Positions 63,241 through 64,000 of a stretch of DNA of 64,000 nt are shown here, in pieces (position 1 is the first letter of the stretch; each line of letters starts with the position of its first letter). The position numbers and the translations under genes were made by a program. The notes under the pieces are model-generated. The model saw only the letters and a list, made by a program, of their open reading frames with translations, made no database searches and was not told the origin of the DNA. Source of the DNA: Pontibacter anaerobius (lineage in GTDB: Bacteria > Bacteroidota > Bacteroidia > Cytophagales > Hymenobacteraceae); assembly GCF_026241195.1 (NCBI RefSeq), contig NZ_JAPFQO010000011.1:124001-188000 (forward strand). The letters are read 5' to 3'.

Positions 63241-64000
63241 ATGCATACAGATAACGTAGCTATCCTGGGAGCAGGTAACCTTGGTAAATCAATTGCAGAA
63301 GGACTATTAAGCAACGGACAGTACCAACCGGAAAACATCTATGTAACCAGGAGAAACACGAAATCATTACAATACTTAAAAGACCAGGGCCTTCAGGTAA
63401 CCAGCGACAACAAATTTGCTGTAAAGAACAGCCGCTTCGTGATGCTGTGCGTGCAACCGGCACACTTAGAGAATGTCCTGAATGAGATTTTGCCTTACCT
63501 AGATCCCGAGAAGCACGTGCTCTTAAGCGTTATTGCGGGTATCACCATAGAGAATATAAGTGAAATAGTGGGAGATTTTGCCATTGTGCGTAGCATGCCC
63601 AACACTGCTATTGCCGTGCACCAGTCCATGACGTGCCTGGCCTTTAATGAGAAGGCGGCCACGGTGGAGGACCAGGTAAAAGAGATCTTCAACTGCCTAG
63701 GGGAAGCCCTGGTGATAGAGGAAGAACTGATGGCCGGTGCTACGGTGCTTTGCTCCAGTGGCATTGCCTTTAACATGCGCTTTATCCGTGCCGTAACACA
63801 GGGCGGTATTCAACTTGGCCTGGATGCCGAGGATGCCCAGAAAATTGCCGTGCAGGTAAGTAAAGGTGCCTCTACCTTGCTCACAGTTAATAAATCGCAC
63901 CCGGAGCAGGAGATTGACAAAGTGACCACTCCGGAGGGCTGCACTATTACCGGCCTGAACGAGATGGAGCACCAGGGCCTGAGCTCTGCCGTAATCAAAG
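63241..64000 (+). CDS. proC: Pyrroline-5-carboxylate reductase (3' end outside window)
   Basis: 253 complete codons from the ATG at 63241 with no stop before the window edge. NVAILGAGNLGKSIAEGLL is the NAD(P)-binding loop, VMLCVQPAHLENVL and SVIAGITIENI follow, and IVRSMPNTAIAVHQSMT is the ProC signature. The C-terminal dimerisation helices include AVQVSKGASTLL and TTPEGCTITGLNEMEHQGL with the conserved T-x-P-G-G/C-T motif. It reduces pyrroline-5-carboxylate to proline. It has a consensus promoter 74 bp upstream. Confidence 0.95.
   Translation, partial: MHTDNVAILGAGNLGKSIAEGLLSNGQYQPENIYVTRRNTKSLQYLKDQGLQVTSDNKFAVKNSRFVMLCVQPAHLENVLNEILPYLDPEKHVLLSVIAGITIENISEIVGDFAIVRSMPNTAIAVHQSMTCLAFNEKAATVEDQVKEIFNCLGEALVIEEELMAGATVLCSSGIAFNMRFIRAVTQGGIQLGLDAEDAQKIAVQVSKGASTLLTVNKSHPEQEIDKVTTPEGCTITGLNEMEHQGLSSAVIK

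Overview
The window looks like chromosomal DNA of a Cytophagales-type Bacteroidota, most likely a Pontibacter/Hymenobacter relative. The evidence is lineage-typical genes (DUF3098 inside an ftsX-uppP-truB-ribF operon, DUF4290 next to murA, a GNAT-nitrilase fusion, DUF3109, a TamB giant protein). Promoters also fit the Bacteroidota form TTTG-N19-TAnnTTTG, and Shine-Dalgarno sequences are generally absent. The genus call is inference.

Layout. 1-1759 (minus): the start of a histidine/aromatic ammonia-lyase gene directly downstream of hisS. 1852-20430 (minus): an AT-richer Wzx/Wzy-type surface-polysaccharide cluster. It holds a priming sugar-phosphate transferase, five glycosyltransferases, two polymerase/ligase-type membrane proteins, a flippase, an AsnB-type amidotransferase, the acetamidino module WbpG-HisH2-HisF2 and the diaminouronate module WbpB-WbpD-WbpE. 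A Wzz-like chain-length gene diverges from it at 20566. Together these predict a glycan carrying a 2,3-diacetamido- or 3-acetamidino-uronic acid, possibly as an uronamide.

21.5-36.5 kb: conserved core genes. These are the GNAT-nitrilase, a CoA transferase pair, ribF-truB-uppP-DUF3098-ftsX, tamB back to back with tsaD, a thioesterase gene with smpB, an NlpC/P60 hydrolase and an HNH endonuclease. 36.9-43.4 kb: rpsA with a probable structured mRNA leader, two small PH-like membrane-protein genes between related cassette-like boundary sequences, tRNA-Cys, and cyanophycin synthetase. 43.6-59.3 kb: methyltransferases, kdsA, apaG, ung, an alpha-solenoid protein, an ArsC-like reductase, murA with DUF4290, a UvrD/PcrA helicase, a secreted Sel1-ankyrin protein, DUF3109 and a small unknown. 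59.4-64 kb: the efp-accB-accC operon, a TIGR02757 protein and the start of proC.

The most unusual sequence-level signal is the word AAGTATA/TATACTT. By hand count there are about 75 copies on the two strands, where base composition predicts about ten. It lies in coding and intergenic DNA without strand preference, sometimes as inverted pairs in terminators, and falls to background inside the polysaccharide cluster. This resembles uptake-sequence or HIP1-like highly iterated motifs and also marks the cluster as probably acquired. Other points worth attention are the three-way-junction leader of rpsA, the cassette-like boundaries at 39.05-40.2 kb, a 20-bp perfect inverted repeat at 17.6 kb, tamB and tsaD start codons separated by 2 bp, and a Cys-to-Asp MurA.
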